Origin: JBAYDV01 sp041668045
GTDB taxonomy: Bacteria > Bacteroidota > Bacteroidia > Bacteroidales > UBA932
Direction of reading: 5' to 3'
Assembly (NCBI GenBank): GCA_041668045.1
Contig: JBAYDV010000001.1
Span: 22,834-86,833 of the forward strand
Length of the DNA stretch: 64,000 nucleotides
Below are positions 25,348 to 34,418 of the stretch, piece by piece (the stretch's first letter is position 1; each line of letters starts with the position of its first letter). A model generated the notes under the pieces. It was not told where the DNA came from and did not search any database. It saw only the letters and a program-made list of their open reading frames with translations. The position numbers were made by a program, and so were the translations under genes.

Positions 25348-27939
25348 ATGAGCACAGAAGAGTTTGATAAACTCATTAATGACGGATCTAAGAAGTATAA
25401 ACTTTCAGGAATGTATCGTGAATGGTATCTTGATTATGCTTCTTATGTCATTCTTGAGAGAGCAGTTCCACATATCGTGGATGGATTGAAACCTGTACAA
25501 AGAAGAATATTACATGCCATGAAATTGTTGGATGATGGACGTTATAATAAAGTGTCCAACATCGTGGGAAGTACTATGCAATATCACCCTCATGGAGATG
25601 CTTCTATCAAAGATGCCCTCGTACAATTAGGTCAAAAGAATATGTTGATTGACTGCCAAGGTAACTGGGGAAACATTCTTACTGGAGACTCCGCAGCAGC
25701 CGGTAGATATATCGAAGCACGTTTAAGCAAATTCGCTCTAGAAGTTTGTTTTAATAATAAAATCACAGAATGGGTTCCTTCTTATGATGGAAGAAAAAAA
25801 GAACCTGTTAACCTGCCTGTAAAATTTCCTTTACTCCTAGCTCAAGGATCTGAAGGAATAGCTGTAGGTTTAGCATCTAAAATTCTACCTCATAATGTTA
25901 ATGAACTTCTCGAATCTTCGATAGCTATATTGAAAGGAGAAGATTTTGACATATATCCAGACTTCCCTACAGGAGGAATGATAGATGTTTCAAATTATAA
26001 TGAAGGTAAAAGAGGTGGAAAGATTAGAGTAAGGGCTAAAATACTTAAAAAAGATAAAAACACCCTTGTAATAACCGAAATTCCTTTCGGAGAAACAACG
26101 ACTACGGTTATTGATTCTATTATTAGTGCTAACGATAAAGGAAAAATTAGAATTAAAAAGATTGATGATAATACCGCAGCAAATGCAGAGATTATCATCA
26201 ATTTACATAATGATGTATCTCCCGATAAAACTATTGATGCATTATACGCTACAACTAACTGTGAAGTGTCTATTTCTCCTAATTGCTGCGTTATTATGGA
26301 TGAAAAGCCTCATTTTATCGGAGTAAAAGAAATATTAAGGCATAACACCAATACTACTAAATCTCTTCTTCAAAGAGAGTTGGAAATTAGACTGAATGAA
26401 TTAGCAGATAGTTGGCACTATCTTTCTCTTGAAAAAATCTTTTTTGAAAATAAAGTATATAAAATTCTAGAGAATAATGCTTCAAGTTGGGAAAAACAGC
26501 TAGATGACGTTATGAATGGAATGTTAGTTTATAAAGATCAACTCAGACGTCCTATTACTGAAGAAGACATTATTAAACTTGTAGAAAAACCAGTTAAAAA
26601 AATATCTAAATTTGATATTAAATCAGTAGAAGATAAAATAAAATCATTGGAAGATGAAGTATTAACTGTACAGCACGATTTAGATAATATAGTTGATTAT
26701 ACTATTCAATATTTTCAGAATCTAAAAGATAAATATGGTAAAGATTATCCAAGATTAACGAAATTAGATAATTTTGAAAATATAGCAGTAGCGAAAGTCG
26801 TAGCAAATAATGCCAAACTTTATGCTAATAAAACAGAAGGATTCATTGGTACTTCTCCTAAAAATATTGATGATGCAGAATATATAAGTGATTGTTCTGA
26901 TATAGATGATATTATAGTGTTTTTAAAAGATGGAAGATATACTGTCAGAAAAAATGCACCAAAACTTTTTATAGATAAAAATATCATCCATGTCGCTGTG
27001 TTTAATAAAGCAGACGATCGTACCACTTATAACGTTATATATAAAGATGGTAAAACTGGAACCTATTATGCTAAACGTTTTGCTATTAAAGGAGTAACCA
27101 GAGATAAATGGTATGACGTTACACAAGGAACTAATAAATCTAGAATCCAGTATTTCACAGTCAATCCTAATGGAGAAGCTGAATGTGTTAAAATAACATT
27201 ACGTCCTCGCCCTAAATTAAAAAAACTTATTTTTAATTATGACTTCGCGGAATTGGCGATTAAGAACAAGAATGCAAGAGGAAATATTGTAACTAAAAAT
27301 CCAATTTTAAGAATTCAAATGATTTCAGAAGGAGTTTCTACAATAGGGGCTAGAGAACTTTGGTTTGACCGCGATGTAAATAGAATTAATGACGAAGAAC
27401 GAGGTGAATCATTAGGAAAATTCATGGGCAATGAACATATTCTCGTCATATGTAAAGATGGTACTTATTATACAAATGATTTAGATTTTAGTAATAGATT
27501 CCAGGGAAATATACTTCAAATATTAAAACTTGATGAGAAGAGAGTCTATACTGCTATATATTATGATGGAGATTCTAAATTTTATTATATAAAACGTTTC
27601 ACTTTCGAAATCAGCGATAATCAACCTAAATGTTTTATCTCTGAAGCTCCTGGCTCTAAATTAATAGCACTTTCTTGCGATGAACGTCCACAAATAGAAT
27701 TAACATTTCCTCAAACTGGACATAGAGATAAAGATCCTGAAATAGTAAATGTTGAAGAATTTATCTCTGTTAAATCTGTCAATGCTAAAGGTAAAAGAGC
27801 AAGAAATATAGCTATAGATGATATCAAATTTATAGATTCTCTTCCTGTAGAACAACAAGAAACTGAAGAAAAGAATCAGGAAAAAGAATTTAACCCAGGA
27901 GAAAATATCGAACTTGATGAAGAACCTACATTATTTTAA
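25348..27939 (+). CDS. parC: DNA topoisomerase IV subunit A
   Basis: An 863-residue type IIA topoisomerase subunit that decatenates chromosomes with ParE (not seen here). The breakage-reunion domain contains HPHGDASIKDA and the catalytic Tyr in AAGRYIEARL (residue 121). It lacks the GyrA-box of gyrase; the gyrA gene at 17461-20052 has it, so the two paralogues can be assigned with good confidence. The C-terminus has a degenerate pinwheel and ends with a charged tail (GENIELDEEPTLF). It is followed by aroK after 12 bases. Confidence 0.9.
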   Translation: MSTEEFDKLINDGSKKYKLSGMYREWYLDYASYVILERAVPHIVDGLKPVQRRILHAMKLLDDGRYNKVSNIVGSTMQYHPHGDASIKDALVQLGQKNMLIDCQGNWGNILTGDSAAAGRYIEARLSKFALEVCFNNKITEWVPSYDGRKKEPVNLPVKFPLLLAQGSEGIAVGLASKILPHNVNELLESSIAILKGEDFDIYPDFPTGGMIDVSNYNEGKRGGKIRVRAKILKKDKNTLVITEIPFGETTTTVIDSIISANDKGKIRIKKIDDNTAANAEIIINLHNDVSPDKTIDALYATTNCEVSISPNCCVIMDEKPHFIGVKEILRHNTNTTKSLLQRELEIRLNELADSWHYLSLEKIFFENKVYKILENNASSWEKQLDDVMNGMLVYKDQLRRPITEEDIIKLVEKPVKKISKFDIKSVEDKIKSLEDEVLTVQHDLDNIVDYTIQYFQNLKDKYGKDYPRLTKLDNFENIAVAKVVANNAKLYANKTEGFIGTSPKNIDDAEYISDCSDIDDIIVFLKDGRYTVRKNAPKLFIDKNIIHVAVFNKADDRTTYNVIYKDGKTGTYYAKRFAIKGVTRDKWYDVTQGTNKSRIQYFTVNPNGEAECVKITLRPRPKLKKLIFNYDFAELAIKNKNARGNIVTKNPILRIQMISEGVSTIGARELWFDRDVNRINDEERGESLGKFMGNEHILVICKDGTYYTNDLDFSNRFQGNILQILKLDEKRVYTAIYYDGDSKFYYIKRFTFEISDNQPKCFISEAPGSKLIALSCDERPQIELTFPQTGHRDKDPEIVNVEEFISVKSVNAKGKRARNIAIDDIKFIDSLPVEQQETEEKNQEKEFNPGENIELDEEPTLF

Positions 27940-27951
27940 AATATAAAAAAT

Positions 27952-28548
27952 ATGATTATTTCATTAACAGGTTTTATGGCTGCTGGCAAAAGCACAATTG
28001 GTAAAAAATTAGCTAAATCTCTTGATTGTAAATATATTGATTTAGACGAATATATTGAAGAGAAAGAAAAAAATAAAATTGTTACTATTTTTGAAGAAAA
28101 AGGCGAAAGACAATTCCGAGCTTTAGAAGAAAAATATCTTCAAGACATACTTGAAGAACATATTGAGAAGAATCCTTATACCCTAGATGATCTTCCTCCT
28201 AAGGATGATTCAGCTACGTCTGAAGGCAAATCAGAGACTGAGATACCTAAACGTAAATGCACTCTTCTACTTTCTCTTGGAGGTGGTACAGTTATGAATC
28301 CAGTCTGCGCTAAATTAATAGCAGATTTAACATATTGTATTTTTATTAAGACAGACCTTAAAACTATATTTACAAGACTTAAAGAACAAAATGAGATAGC
28401 AAAAAGGCCTGTACTTTCTAAGCAAGATATAGAAGAAGGAGTCGAAGCTACAGACCCTTTAACTACTTTTTACAAAAGGATTGAAGGGCTCTACGAAGAA
28501 CGTTTACCTCTCTACGAAAAAGTTTCCCGTAAAATAATCAAGCTTTAA
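27952..28548 (+). CDS. aroK: shikimate kinase
   Basis: A 198-residue kinase that phosphorylates shikimate in aromatic amino acid synthesis. Walker A is GFMAAGKSTIGKKLA, the shikimate-binding Asp/Arg region is DLDEYIEEK and GERQFRALEE, and LSLGGGTVMNP is the second substrate-binding motif. The C-terminal lid has RPVLS. It carries an acidic insertion of about 35 residues (about 70-103, LDDLPPKDDSATSEGKSE) before the GGG motif, making it longer than the typical 170-175. It follows parC by 12 bases and its stop lies 3 bases from that of the convergent GH39 gene. Confidence 0.92.
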   Translation: MIISLTGFMAAGKSTIGKKLAKSLDCKYIDLDEYIEEKEKNKIVTIFEEKGERQFRALEEKYLQDILEEHIEKNPYTLDDLPPKDDSATSEGKSETEIPKRKCTLLLSLGGGTVMNPVCAKLIADLTYCIFIKTDLKTIFTRLKEQNEIAKRPVLSKQDIEEGVEATDPLTTFYKRIEGLYEERLPLYEKVSRKIIKL

Positions 28549-28551
28549 AAC

Positions 28552-30153
28552 TTATATTTTAAGTAATCTTATTAAATAAAATTTATTATTTTCTCTACTC
28601 AAACGTATAGTAGTCTTTCCATTCTTTACTATGGCAATGCTACTCTCTGGAGAAGATATTGCTGTTTCGCGTAGCATATGTTCTTGCGAAATAGTAAGAT
28701 CTTTAGGAGAGCCCATTTTCAGATAAAGAGACTGAGCATCATGACACATATAACCAACACTCTGAAGTTCTAATACATATTTACCATCATCCATATTATT
28801 TAATTCCAGCTCTATCACACCTTTATTATAAGAAGGATGTAATTGAGTAAAATATGTTTTATTACCCTTTTTACCTTGATTAGGCATAGTAAAATCATAA
28901 ATCAAAGCAGATACTTCATTATTACTATTTTTAGTAATCCAATAATTAAGTAAATCGTCTTGAGTATCATTTCCCTTACCATCATCATTTACAGAAATTT
29001 TATTCTTAAATAATTTATTATAAAAAGAATAAGCATAAAATGAAGGTTTGCGAATATTTTGGAAATTAATTAAACCAAAACCTCCATGAAAAGGTTTATC
29101 TACAGTCCCAGGCTCTTCGAAAATATCCGTGAAAGTCCAGTAAGACATAGATGTAGCATGACCAATACTATTTTTTAGTACATTTAATAAATATGTAGCA
29201 TTCTGATAAGTATCATGTATAGGATCAGCAGGAGAATATGAGCTATTAAACTCAGTAATATGAAGTTCCATATCTTTCTCACCTGCATCAATTATTTGCT
29301 TTCTAGTCTCAGCTAAACCGTCAGGAATACATAAAGGATTCTTTACTAAAAAATTATCTTGAGTTCCATACTCATCTAAAGCTCCTTCTACACCATAAGC
29401 ATGCGTCGTAATAAAATCTAATGGTACATTATTTTTCTTAGTAAAAGATATAAATTCTGGCACCCAAGCCAAACCAGCAGTAGCTGGACCTCCTACTCTA
29501 TAATCTGCATTTACAGACTTTATAGACTCAGACGCGACTTTATATAATTTAAAATAATCAGCCTGTTCAGCATCGAAAAAGGCAGAAAGATTCGGTTCAT
29601 TCCACACTTCAAAATACCATTTTTTAATTTCATCCTCGCCATATCTTTTAGTAATATGTTCTACAAATGCTTGTATAAACTTAGAATACTCATCGAAGGA
29701 CGAAGGAAGAGTAACATTGCCCTTCCACCAAAAAATAGTTTTCTTTCCTGAGGCCAATGCTTCAGGCATAAAACCCAACTCTACTAGAGGACGGATATGA
29801 ATACTTAATAAAAAATCATAAAGAGCATCTACATACATGAAGTTATAATGGACTTTACCATCATATATTTTAAATACACCCATATCATCAGAAAATAGAC
29901 CATGGAAACGTATATATTTAAAATTACATTCTTGCTGTACTTCAGTAAGCTGTCTCTGCCAGTCAGCCATAAGACCTTCATGAGCACGACCCGCTCCGAT
30001 ACAAACTAATGGCATTTTTGAAAGCTCTACAGTTGAAGATTTAATATCAACCTTAAGAATCCTCTTTTTAGGAACTGCATAACTGTAAATAGAAGAAAAT
30101 ACAGCTAATAAGATAAATGATGCAGTTAATACTACATTTATAGATTTTTTCAT
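28552..30153 (-). CDS. glycoside hydrolase family 39, probable beta-xylosidase, exported
   Basis: A 533-residue retaining glycosidase. An N-terminal signal peptide or anchor (about 1-27) precedes a TIM-barrel catalytic domain with the acid/base Glu in EVWNEPNLSAF and the nucleophile Glu in LHITEFNSSY, both as in GH39 beta-xylosidases. A C-terminal beta-sandwich (about 420-533) completes the usual layout. Likely reaction: release of xylose from xylo-oligosaccharides in the periplasm. It is 12 bases downstream of a GH10 xylanase gene, which supplies such oligosaccharides, so the pair forms a short xylan operon. Substrate is inferred; some GH39 enzymes act on other sugars. Confidence 0.88.
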   Translation of the reverse strand: MKKSINVVLTASFILLAVFSSIYSYAVPKKRILKVDIKSSTVELSKMPLVCIGAGRAHEGLMADWQRQLTEVQQECNFKYIRFHGLFSDDMGVFKIYDGKVHYNFMYVDALYDFLLSIHIRPLVELGFMPEALASGKKTIFWWKGNVTLPSSFDEYSKFIQAFVEHITKRYGEDEIKKWYFEVWNEPNLSAFFDAEQADYFKLYKVASESIKSVNADYRVGGPATAGLAWVPEFISFTKKNNVPLDFITTHAYGVEGALDEYGTQDNFLVKNPLCIPDGLAETRKQIIDAGEKDMELHITEFNSSYSPADPIHDTYQNATYLLNVLKNSIGHATSMSYWTFTDIFEEPGTVDKPFHGGFGLINFQNIRKPSFYAYSFYNKLFKNKISVNDDGKGNDTQDDLLNYWITKNSNNEVSALIYDFTMPNQGKKGNKTYFTQLHPSYNKGVIELELNNMDDGKYVLELQSVGYMCHDAQSLYLKMGSPKDLTISQEHMLRETAISSPESSIAIVKNGKTTIRLSRENNKFYLIRLLKI

Positions 30154-30165
30154 ATTATATTTTGA

Positions 30166-31377
30166 TTAAATTAATTCTTTCGCTCGTCGGATGAGTTCTT
30201 CTTTTATGCGAGTATAAGCTTTCCTAGGTGCACAATTATCATCCCATACACAGCCATGCCAACTATCATATGGAGTATCTTTATCTTTTATATTCCAAAA
30301 GTTGAGTGTAACTACTCCTGTTTCATTATTTTGGAGTAATACTCTTAAGATTTCACCTATAGTACTAGCTTGGTCATCTTCATTATATTGATCTTTCATC
30401 CATACATTCATCTCAGTAACATGAAACTCTAGATCATTCTCATGACACCATTTTATGATACTATCTAGACGTTCTAAATTGCCAGGAATTTTCTCCCATC
30501 CTGCATCTATATGACATTGCCACCCAAGACCATCTACTCTTCTACCCTTGTTTCGTAAATATTTAACGAGTTTCTTCATCTTCTCCCATACTATTTCTTC
30601 TAGTTGTCCATGTTCGTTAATAACATGCTTAATATCGGGTGCATATTCATCTGCATTTTTGAATGCCATATCTATATATAATGGTACTTTAATTTCTGAG
30701 CTTTCATCATAACCAATAATCGTCCATGGGTTTTCCCAAGAATCATTACCTGTACGACTAGAAAACCAATCACCTGCTTCTACATCTGGGTAGTTTTCTC
30801 CTCCACTTATATGAGATGTGGCTATAGTTTCATTTACCACATCCATCCATTGTATAAGACTCGCTGACTTATTATATCTTTTGTAAAGTTCTATAGTATA
30901 TTCATTTAACATTTGTGTAAGCTGAGATGCTGTACGATTATCATCCTTAACCCATGGTGAACATTGAGGACTAATAGGACCATGCATTCTTATAACTTGT
31001 TTGTTATTTCTACAGTTTCTGACGAGCAGATCAGGACGAGACCAATCCCACTTATCAAAAGTAGGATGTACTGTGCTTTGTTTAAAATCGTTAGTCGGAG
31101 TTATGTAAGAGAATTCGCGTTTTGCTATCACATAAGATAAATCATCCTGGTGATAATATCCATTAGCGACACCTATATAAAAGTTTTTTAGCTGCAAGCT
31201 ATCTACTAATCGTCTTATAGGTAAATTCATATAACTATCTAAATCTGCTTTTTTTATCTCTTCTTCTTTAGTAGAATCATTATTTCCGTTATTATCTGCT
31301 GAAGCTTTAGAACATGCTGTTAGTAATATCAAACTTAAAACTATGATGTTTAATTTATTAATATATGTTACGTTCAT
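30166..31377 (-). CDS. GH10 endo-1,4-beta-xylanase, lipoprotein
   Basis: A 403-residue endoxylanase. The lipoprotein signal with lipobox LLTAC ends at about residue 22, so the enzyme is probably anchored to a membrane, possibly facing outward. The GH10 barrel has the acid/base Glu in MDVVNETIA, the nucleophile Glu in EFHVTEMNVW, and family segments LGWQCHIDAGW and FWNIKDKDTPYDSWHG. No carbohydrate-binding module is visible. It leads the GH10-GH39 operon. The 338 bases upstream contain a possible TACTTTTG box (31485-31492) but no clear regulator site. Confidence 0.9.
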   Translation of the reverse strand: MNVTYINKLNIIVLSLILLTACSKASADNNGNNDSTKEEEIKKADLDSYMNLPIRRLVDSLQLKNFYIGVANGYYHQDDLSYVIAKREFSYITPTNDFKQSTVHPTFDKWDWSRPDLLVRNCRNNKQVIRMHGPISPQCSPWVKDDNRTASQLTQMLNEYTIELYKRYNKSASLIQWMDVVNETIATSHISGGENYPDVEAGDWFSSRTGNDSWENPWTIIGYDESSEIKVPLYIDMAFKNADEYAPDIKHVINEHGQLEEIVWEKMKKLVKYLRNKGRRVDGLGWQCHIDAGWEKIPGNLERLDSIIKWCHENDLEFHVTEMNVWMKDQYNEDDQASTIGEILRVLLQNNETGVVTLNFWNIKDKDTPYDSWHGCVWDDNCAPRKAYTRIKEELIRRAKELI

Positions 31378-31715
31378 TATATTGGTTTTATTTATTGTTT
31401 ATTTTATAATTAATATTTTCAAGATATGTAGTATTTTAATAGAAAGTATTTTTCATATTAAATTTTCTAATTATTCACAGAAAACAAAAGTAATATTTTA
31501 GCACAAACATAATAATGCGATTTGTGACATATACTTTTCTTAATGTATCAAAAAGATATATTAAGAACATTATTCCATAAAAAAGGCATTTAAGTGCATA
31601 TTAAACTGTTCAATTTGAAAAAAAACTAAAAAATATTTGTTTTTTGAAAATAAAGCCTTATATTTGCATCCCGTTTGAGAAACAGATGTAGTAAAAACTA
31701 CACAAAAACATATAT
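31378..31715. other. AT-rich intergenic region between the xylanase gene and the initiator tRNA
   Basis: This 338-base stretch holds the tRNA promoter at its right end (31637-31666) and, for the xylanase on the minus strand, a weak TACTTTTG box at 31485-31492 without a -33 element. I see no open reading frame, strong hairpin or repeat in the rest. Confidence 0.5.
31637..31666 (+). promoter_or_regulatory. promoter of the initiator tRNA gene
   Basis: TTG at 31637-31639, 19 bases, then TATATTTG at 31659-31666. The bases around the -7 box (AAAGCCT before it, GCA after it) are the same as at the rpmH promoter, another highly expressed gene. Confidence 0.65.
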
Positions 31716-31788
31716 CGCGGAGTAGAGCAGTTGGTAGCTCGTCGGGCTCATAACCCGGAGGCCAGAGGTTCGAGTCCTCTCTCCGCTA
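31716..31788 (+). tRNA. initiator tRNA-fMet (anticodon CAT)
   Basis: A 73-nt cloverleaf can be folded: acceptor CGCGGAG/CTCCGCT, D arm GAGC/GCTC, anticodon loop CTCATAA, T arm AGAGG TTCGAGT CCTCT. The first acceptor pair is a C-T mismatch and the anticodon stem has three consecutive G-C pairs (GGG/CCC). Both are hallmarks of the initiator tRNA rather than an elongator tRNA-Met or the tRNA-Ile with modified CAT. The 3' CCA is not encoded. Confidence 0.95.
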
Positions 31789-31793
31789 CTCTA

Positions 31794-31832
31794 AAAGAGC
31801 TAATTAAGAAATCTTAATTAGCTCTTTTTTTT
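31794..31832. terminator. intrinsic terminator after the initiator tRNA, probably bidirectional
   Basis: A long inverted repeat (31796-31809 with 31812-31825, AGAGCTAATTAAGA and complement) is followed by eight T on the plus strand. The other strand has a shorter T run, so it may also stop the convergent lipoprotein transcript ending at 31866. Confidence 0.85.
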
Positions 31833-31865
31833 GTTTATTTATATTACTTCCTTTTAAATCACATA

Positions 31866-33044
31866 CTATATAGGAACATTATCTACTATTTCTGTAGGAA
31901 TCTCATATTCTGACACTGATTTTATGCCTGGTAAAGAAAAATAAGATGAAACTATATCTCCTTTTAGATAAACCAACTTACCAATATTATTATTATGATC
32001 CACAAGATTCAATGCATTTCTCACTTTTCCTGACTTTAATTCTACAGACATACAATTCATTCTCATAGATTCTGGATAATTATCAGAAATCGCCAAGTGG
32101 GTAGCTGAAGAAAAAGGTTTATCAAAGCTAATTTTAGAAGTACTCAAATCCCCTCCTACTATATAGCCTTTAACCCAAACATCCTCAACTCCACTATTAC
32201 ACATAGCCTCAGAGACATTATAAGCAGTCTCTTTACTTTTACCATCATTCTGAGATTCTCCTCCTATAATTATATCATCTGATATCCAATTTCGAGATGT
32301 ATCTAAAGTAATAGACACTCCTCTATCTTTATCAAAATCTGCTATAGAAGCATTAAATTTTAAAGTTAATACTTCAGCAGCTTTTAAAGATCTATATGTT
32401 ACAAAATGCTTTTCGTTTTTTTCTTTCAAATATATAACAACCTTAGAGGGCTTAAAATAAGCTATTCGTCTCTCATTCAATCCATATTCAAATTCATAAG
32501 TCTCAGATTCAATTACTATAATAGCCATAGGATATGCTTTCTTAAAATCCTCAGTAAATTCAAATCTCAATCCAGCATTAATTTGTGTACAATTAAAATC
32601 AACATTAACCATTTCTTGAGACTTCACTAATACTTGCTGAGTGTCCCCATACTGAGGATTAGCGAATGAAGGTTCTTCAAATGTATCTGAGATTACAGAA
32701 AATTCATAGCTACCCTCAGGCAATGTCATTTTTTCAGGCTTATTACCATAAGTATCGTTAAATAATATCTCTCCATCTTCAGCAGAAACTATAGTAAGCA
32801 AAAAATCATTTGTATCAGGTAATATTCCTTCTGACACTTTAGATAACATCTTTTCGCTATAATTATAGCCATTAGAGAAAGACATCTGGACTAATCCTTT
32901 ATCTTTTCCATAAGGTTCTTTAGCACATTCTGCTAATAAAGCACATAATAAAGATATTAGAAAAATACCTTTTATTAAAGATTGGTTTTCGTTTACACCA
33001 TTTTTAAAGTCCGTTATTGACTTCCTAATCATTTGTTTTTTCAT
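31866..33044 (-). CDS. DUF4493/DUF6359-domain surface protein, probable lipoprotein
   Basis: A 392-residue exported protein of the Bacteroidota cell surface. After a hydrophobic segment (about residues 22-40) comes a DUF4493-like beta domain (about 55-240; FLLTIVSAEDGEILF, LPEGSYEFSVIS). The C-terminal part resembles the DUF6359 OB-like domain (about 270-385; SKETAYNVSEAM, VWVKGYIVGG). The cysteine in LLAECAKEP could be lipidated, but Glu before Cys is unusual for a lipobox. Function unknown. I start it at the ATG at 33044, which has a strong ribosome-binding site (GAGGAG, about 8 bases upstream), rare in this genome; an in-frame TTG at 33059 overlaps that site and is rejected. The leader contains inverted repeats described separately. 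Confidence 0.8.
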   Translation of the reverse strand: MKKQMIRKSITDFKNGVNENQSLIKGIFLISLLCALLAECAKEPYGKDKGLVQMSFSNGYNYSEKMLSKVSEGILPDTNDFLLTIVSAEDGEILFNDTYGNKPEKMTLPEGSYEFSVISDTFEEPSFANPQYGDTQQVLVKSQEMVNVDFNCTQINAGLRFEFTEDFKKAYPMAIIVIESETYEFEYGLNERRIAYFKPSKVVIYLKEKNEKHFVTYRSLKAAEVLTLKFNASIADFDKDRGVSITLDTSRNWISDDIIIGGESQNDGKSKETAYNVSEAMCNSGVEDVWVKGYIVGGDLSTSKISFDKPFSSATHLAISDNYPESMRMNCMSVELKSGKVRNALNLVDHNNNIGKLVYLKGDIVSSYFSLPGIKSVSEYEIPTEIVDNVPI

Positions 33045-33050
33045 AAAAAA

Positions 33051-33088
33051 TCTCCTCAATTTTAGTTAACAACCAAAATTAAGGAGAA
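33051..33088 (-). promoter_or_regulatory. inverted repeat containing the ribosome-binding site of the DUF6359 gene
   Basis: Read on the minus strand, CTCCTTAATTTT and AAAATTGAGGAGA are complementary around a short centre (GGTTGTTAACT, itself partly paired). The 3' arm is the Shine-Dalgarno sequence of the downstream ATG. If transcribed, the hairpin would hide that site. A possible -7 box (TAATTTTG, 33074-33081) lies inside the repeat, so it could instead be a DNA operator. Confidence 0.55.
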
Positions 33089-33106
33089 TATATATTTGAA
33101 GTCAAA
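33074..33106 (-). promoter_or_regulatory. candidate promoter of the DUF6359 gene overlapping two inverted repeats
   Basis: On the minus strand TTTG (33106-33103), 21 bases, then TAATTTTG (33081-33074). The -33 element lies in a 7-bp-arm palindrome, AAGTCAA-AA-TTGACTT (33099-33114), which looks like an operator. Confidence 0.4.
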
Positions 33107-33126
33107 ATTGACTTTTTATCCTAAAA

Positions 33127-33181
33127 AAATACTGATTTTTAAAAACCAATACGTTTTTTTATACATAAATACTGATTTTTA
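33127..33181. repeat. 15-bp direct repeat upstream of the DUF6359 gene
   Basis: AAATACTGATTTTTA occurs at 33127-33141 and again at 33167-33181, exactly 40 bases apart, with a diverged copy (AATACGTTTTTTTA) between. The even spacing of about two DNA turns per half unit suggests a binding site array, but the AT-rich context lowers confidence. Confidence 0.5.
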
Positions 33182-33221
33182 TAAAAAAAGTTTAGGCTAA
33201 AAAAGAGAAATTAATAAGAAT

Positions 33222-34418
33222 TTACTTTTTAATCTCCATAAGTTTTTTAATCGATACCGCAAGTCTTCTTACTCCCTCTTTTATATTTTCATCAGAAGCA
33301 TAAGAGAAATTAAGACGTAATGTATTCTGTCCTGAACCATCACAGAAAAACACTTCACCAATAACGAAAGCGACATTTTCTTTTATAGCTATCTTAAATA
33401 ACTCTGTAGAATTCAAATTTTCTGGCAAAGTTACAAATAAGAAAAGTCCTCCTTCAGGATGTGTCCAAGAAACACCTTCTGGCATAAACTCTCCTAAATA
33501 TTTCACCATCAAATCTCTTTTCTTTCTATATAATTGGACAGTCTTCTTAAGATTCTTATCGAAATAACCTTCTTCCATATATCTAGCTGCTAACTCTTGA
33601 TTAAATATAGACGTACATAAATCTGTAGTCTGTTTAGCAGTATTTATTCTATCTACGACATCTAAAGAAGCTAAAACCCAACCTAATCTAAAACCAGGAG
33701 CGAAAGTCTTAGAAAATGTACCTAGAAGAATTACTCTTTCTGGATCTAAAGAAAACATAGTAGGATAACTAGTTCCTTCAAATCTTATATCCTTATAAGG
33801 ACTATCCTCTATTACATAGATATTATATTTTTGAGCTAGATTTATTAACTTTTTACGTTGTTCTAGATTCATAGTCTCTCCAGATGGATTTTGAAAATCT
33901 GGAATAGCATAGATAAATTTAGGCTTTTTTCCTTCTGCTATTAATTTTTCAATTATTTCTTCTGAATCTTCTATTCTTTTAGTTCCTACTAAATTAGCCC
34001 TATAAGCATTAAAAGACTGTAAAGCACCAAGATAGGTAGGAAGTCCACAAAGTATAGTATCACCTGGATCTATAAATGTTTTAGTTATCAAATCAATAGC
34101 CTGCTGAGAAGCAGTAGTAATAATTATATTATCTAATTCACATTGGATTCCATCTCTCTCATATTTTTTCTTCAACTGAGTTCTTAGAGGGATACTTCCC
34201 CCTGTAGTTCCATATTGTAACATAACCTCAGGCTTTTCAACAAGTAAATCTTGGACGATTCCTTTTAATTCCTCTACTGGAAAAGTCTCTGGATTTGGGA
34301 AACCACCACCAAAAGATATTATCTCTGGTTTGTTCGCTACTGCGAGAAGTTCTCGTATAGCAGACTTTTTCATATGTTTGGCACTTTCAGAAAGAAAATT
34401 CTTTATATCTATCGACAT
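33222..34418 (-). CDS. PLP-dependent aminotransferase, paralogue of the one in the lysine cluster
   Basis: A 398-residue fold-type I aminotransferase with intact motifs: TTASQQAIDL, IPDFQNPSGE, EDSPYKDIRF and the PLP-lysine segment GTFSKTFAPGFRLGW. It is clearly related along its whole length to the protein encoded at 1276-2448 (for example both have the segment FPVEELK/FPVEQLK, LGALQSF and TDLCxxIxNQ). The family includes 2-aminoadipate, aromatic and multi-substrate aminotransferases; the substrate cannot be told from sequence. It appears to be monocistronic and no biosynthetic neighbours help. Confidence 0.87.
   Translation of the reverse strand: MSIDIKNFLSESAKHMKKSAIRELLAVANKPEIISFGGGFPNPETFPVEELKGIVQDLLVEKPEVMLQYGTTGGSIPLRTQLKKKYERDGIQCELDNIIITTASQQAIDLITKTFIDPGDTILCGLPTYLGALQSFNAYRANLVGTKRIEDSEEIIEKLIAEGKKPKFIYAIPDFQNPSGETMNLEQRKKLINLAQKYNIYVIEDSPYKDIRFEGTSYPTMFSLDPERVILLGTFSKTFAPGFRLGWVLASLDVVDRINTAKQTTDLCTSIFNQELAARYMEEGYFDKNLKKTVQLYRKKRDLMVKYLGEFMPEGVSWTHPEGGLFLFVTLPENLNSTELFKIAIKENVAFVIGEVFFCDGSGQNTLRLNFSYASDENIKEGVRRLAVSIKKLMEIKK

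Noticed and set aside
33044..33059. Upstream TTG start for the DUF6359 gene
   Set aside because: It would lie within the ribosome-binding site; the ATG at 33044 has correct spacing to GAGGAG.
33091..33098. TATATTTG on the plus strand as a promoter
   Set aside because: It would transcribe antisense toward a gene on the other strand with no open frame following, and has no -33 element; probably chance in AT-rich DNA.
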